Below are positions 62,001 to 64,000 of a stretch of 64,000 bases of DNA, piece after piece (the first letter of the stretch is position 1; every line of letters begins with the position of its first letter). Position numbers and translations under genes: made by a program. Below the pieces are notes generated by a model. The model searched no databases and was not told the origin of the DNA. It saw only the letters and a list, made by a program, of their open reading frames with translations. Source of the stretch: JABSSA01 sp039984715 (lineage in GTDB: Bacteria > Pseudomonadota > Alphaproteobacteria > Rhodobacterales > Rhodobacteraceae); assembly GCA_039984715.1 (NCBI GenBank), contig JBDWUA010000012.1, positions 189,572-253,571 on the forward strand, given 5' to 3'.

Positions 62001-62405
62001 ACAATCTTGCCGTCAGAGGGCTGTGCCTTCCTGTCCATCCGGGATGACGACAAAACGGCCCAAATGATCGACGCTGCCCGCACTTTGGTGGATCAAGGTT
62101 TCACGCTAATTGCCACACGCGGCACAGTTGCATGGTTGACCGATGCTGGCATCGCCTGTGATCCAGTTAACAAAGTCTATGAAGGACGCCCAGACGTTAC
62201 CGACACCATGAAAGATGGCGGCGTGCAGTTGGTGATCAACACCACCGAAGGCGCACAAGCGGTCGAAGATTCCAAGTCCATCCGTTCGATCGCATTGTAC
62301 GACAAAATCCCGTACTACACGACCGCAGCAGGCGCACACGCGGCAGCTCTTGCGATCAAAGCACAAGCCGAAGGGGATGTCGGGGTCAAAGCCTTGCAAG
62401 CTTAG
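59079..62405 (+). CDS. carB: carbamoyl-phosphate synthase large subunit
   Basis: A 1108-residue enzyme with two homologous ATP-grasp halves: [20 protein letters not shown] for the first and [20 protein letters not shown] (about residue 567) for the second. Metal/ATP segments are [16 protein letters not shown] and [14 protein letters not shown]. A C-terminal MGS-like regulatory domain covers about the last 140 residues ([19 protein letters not shown]). It makes carbamoyl phosphate from glutamine-derived ammonia, bicarbonate and two ATP, for pyrimidine and arginine synthesis. carA is not in the window. Confidence 0.98.
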   Translation: [1108 protein letters not shown]

Positions 62406-62610
62406 AGTCAGGACTCGCACGTAAAATACGACAATTGCTGCGACCGCGATTTCTGACAGAAAGCCCTTGAGGCATCGATCAAAGCGAGTTGAAACGCGCC
62501 GTCAGCCTTTCAGATTGCGAAAGCGACTGTTCCGGCGGCTAGGCGCGGGCGTTGGGAATAAATGCATCCCTCTCATACCGCGCTCAACTCGTAAAATAAC
62601 GGATTATGTG

Positions 62611-62907
62611 ATGAAAATTCACGTAACGCTCGAATTGAGCGAACAACTCCGCACGTTTGAACTTCAAGGCCGCTTGGGTTGGACTATGGCCCAGTTGGTC
62701 GCCGCCGGGGCAAAGGGATTTCGCGCAATCGACAATCCCTCGCCGCGTACATCCGCGTATGTTCATTCACTGCGCGAAATGGGGATACCGATTGAAACCG
62801 TCATGGAAGATCACGATGGACCATATCCCGGCAAACACGGAGTCAATTTTTTGACATGTGACGCGCGCGTCCGCTCTTTGGATACGTGGGCCTTTGATGG
62901 GACATAA
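62611..62907 (+). CDS. small winged-helix/HTH protein
   Basis: A 98-residue protein starting MKIHVTLELSEQLRTFELQG. The central part, AQLVAAGAKGFRAIDNPSPR followed by TSAYVHSLREMGIPIETVME, matches the small winged-helix proteins that accompany phage or plasmid-like modules. The frame runs on 48 codons upstream without support. It is the first of three accessory-looking genes after carB. Confidence 0.7.
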   Translation: MKIHVTLELSEQLRTFELQGRLGWTMAQLVAAGAKGFRAIDNPSPRTSAYVHSLREMGIPIETVMEDHDGPYPGKHGVNFLTCDARVRSLDTWAFDGT

Positions 62908-63017
62908 ATGCGCTCCAATCCCCTCTAACGCTGTCCGACGCCTTATGCGCAAGCATGGCTTGTCCGAACCTTCAGCGCGTTTCTATGTCTTGCACGCTTA
63001 TGGTGCGGCCGCTCTGA

Positions 63018-63542
63018 ATGGTTAGGAAAAGTAGAAAAACTGGCAAGCGGTCTGAGGATGGCCAGTATACCAACCTGCCTTATGCTATGCTTAAGTCTCC
63101 AGCTTGGCGGTCCCTATCAGGGGCCGCCGTCAAGGTATTGTTGGAGCTGCACACCCGATTCAATGGCGGGAACAATGGCAATGTGCGGCTATCCTTGGCG
63201 GAAGCGGCCAAGTCTCTGGGCCCGGGTAAAGCGACCGTGCAACGTGCTTTGACTGATTTGCAAGATCGAGGGTTCATCATCCTAACCGTTCTCGGCAATT
63301 GGTATCATCGCCGCGCACATGAATGGCAGTTGACCACAAAGCCAATGCAGACTCCGAGAGGCAAAATACCAGCCACCAACGACTGGCGGAAATGGTCGCA
63401 AAAAACAAAAGACGGACCGCCTCAGAACCACAAGACGCCCTGTTTGGCTCCATCTAAGAACCAGAAAACAGAGTCTCGGTCCAAATCAGAACCCGTCAGC
63501 CCGGTTTGCGGCCCTGCCATCGGTTCTGAAATGGAACACTAA
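63018..63542 (+). CDS. helix-turn-helix protein, replication- or regulation-like
   Basis: A 174-residue protein. Residues about 17-110 form a winged HTH: YTNLPYAMLKSPAWRSLSG, AVKVLLELHTRFNG and LSLAEAAKSLGPGKATVQRA, then DLQDRGFIILT. This resembles the N-terminal DNA-binding domain of replication or mobile-element proteins in alphaproteobacteria. The C-terminal tail is basic and disordered. It has no Shine-Dalgarno of note. It is in line with its two neighbours. Confidence 0.7.
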   Translation: MVRKSRKTGKRSEDGQYTNLPYAMLKSPAWRSLSGAAVKVLLELHTRFNGGNNGNVRLSLAEAAKSLGPGKATVQRALTDLQDRGFIILTVLGNWYHRRAHEWQLTTKPMQTPRGKIPATNDWRKWSQKTKDGPPQNHKTPCLAPSKNQKTESRSKSEPVSPVCGPAIGSEMEH

Positions 63543-63572
63543 TACTTACCACTCCCATGAAGGATATGGCCC

Positions 63573-64000
63573 GTGACCAAGACAAAACACACAACAACCA
63601 CAACGCAGACAATGAAGCGTGCCTTTCCAACGCTATCAAAAGACGAGAATGGTGCGTTCCAAGCCGAGGTCGAACCCGGTGCGCAATTTACGGCACTCAT
63701 GGGGACACGTTCGCAAGAGGCCGCCAGCGGAATTTTCACGACCGCTATCACTGCTCTTGGTGTTTCCGCTGAACAGTTTTGTTCGATGGCGTCTGCCATG
63801 TTCGCGGAACTGGAACCAAATGATGCGATTGAGGCGATGTTAATTGCGCAAATGACTGCCACACATGTCGCCATGACCACCCTTGTCGAGCGCATGTCCT
63901 ATCAGGAAAATTATCCTGTGCGGGAAAGTTATGAACGTTCAACAACACGCCTAAGCCGCACCTATCTCGCCCAAATGGACGCGCTCAAGAAATATCGCGC
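63573..64000 (+). CDS. accessory-region protein, 3' end outside window
   Basis: An open frame from a GTG at 63573, with AAGGA about 10 nt upstream, runs for about 142 codons to the window edge; an ATG at 63612 is the alternative start. The visible part has EAASGIFTTAITALGVSAEQF, then MASAMFAELEPNDAIEAMLI and AQMTATHVAMTTLVERM, a helical protein. Similar proteins occur with small HTH genes in accessory regions of alphaproteobacteria. Function unknown. Confidence 0.6.
   Translation, partial: MTKTKHTTTTTQTMKRAFPTLSKDENGAFQAEVEPGAQFTALMGTRSQEAASGIFTTAITALGVSAEQFCSMASAMFAELEPNDAIEAMLIAQMTATHVAMTTLVERMSYQENYPVRESYERSTTRLSRTYLAQMDALKKYR

Noticed and set aside
62405..62416. GAGTC-AG-GACTC palindrome at the carB stop
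   Set aside because: Short, and explained as two GANTC methylation sites; no evidence for an attachment site or terminator.
62406..62610. A tRNA as integration target next to the accessory genes
   Set aside because: No cloverleaf, T-loop consensus or CCA end could be found in this stretch.

Overview
The window reads as chromosomal DNA of a marine alphaproteobacterium of the Rhodobacterales (Roseobacter group). The basis is gene content and neighbourhood: miaB-phoH-ybeY-corC, a DUF952 gene coupled to pyrD, an alphaproteobacterial PspA/YiaA pair, acyl-CoA dehydrogenases of the DmdC type, a DmdB-type ligase, PrpE, and a malic enzyme fused to a phosphotransacetylase domain. This is inference from protein families; no rRNA, tRNA or other taxonomic marker was found. 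About 63 protein genes are supported. No CRISPR array, insertion sequence or phage structural gene was seen.

Layout. 1-5.0 kb (minus strand): the RNA-modification and ribosome-maturation block miaB, phoH, ybeY, corC, then a truncated EamA transporter. 5.1-18.9 kb: a mixed housekeeping stretch with moaA, waaA, an M19 dipeptidase, glutaryl-CoA dehydrogenase, a SRAP protein, a flavodoxin, a UshA-like nucleotidase and DUF952-DUF1330/pyrD. 18.9-21.2 kb: a translationally coupled thioesterase-thioesterase-MATE operon. 21.3-31.7 kb: a fatty or branched acyl-CoA catabolic region with two MerR regulators, two acyl-CoA dehydrogenases, a GST, a thiolase, a duplicated NTF2-like protein and a FadJ-type enzyme. 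ACGT-rich inverted repeats stand in front of the second MerR gene and the thiolase operon. 31.7-38.2 kb: accessory and envelope genes (degenerate Hint protein, sulfotransferase, DmdB-like ligase, membrane proteins, SPOR protein).

38.2-42.9 kb (minus strand): a tightly packed pyrimidine nucleoside salvage operon, VOC-cupin fusion, cdd, deoA, deoB, then upp. Divergent from it is maeB, followed by prpE, whose promoter region carries an array of TTTGCAAA palindromes like the sites known for short-chain acyl-CoA regulators. 47.8-49.4 kb: an exported trio of two related Cys-rich proteins and a SCO copper chaperone. Then come nadK, glyA, a phytanoyl-CoA dioxygenase, and the pspA-yiaA envelope-stress operon behind three identical-pattern palindromes, followed by lipid and envelope genes (cfa, lysozyme-like) and carB. 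The last 1.4 kb holds three accessory genes, two of them winged-helix or HTH proteins, which look like the edge of an integrated element.

The most interesting unexplained items are the paralogous exported pair in front of SCO, the operator arrays, the VOC-cupin protein heading the nucleoside operon, and the internally duplicated NTF2-like gene inside the beta-oxidation operon.
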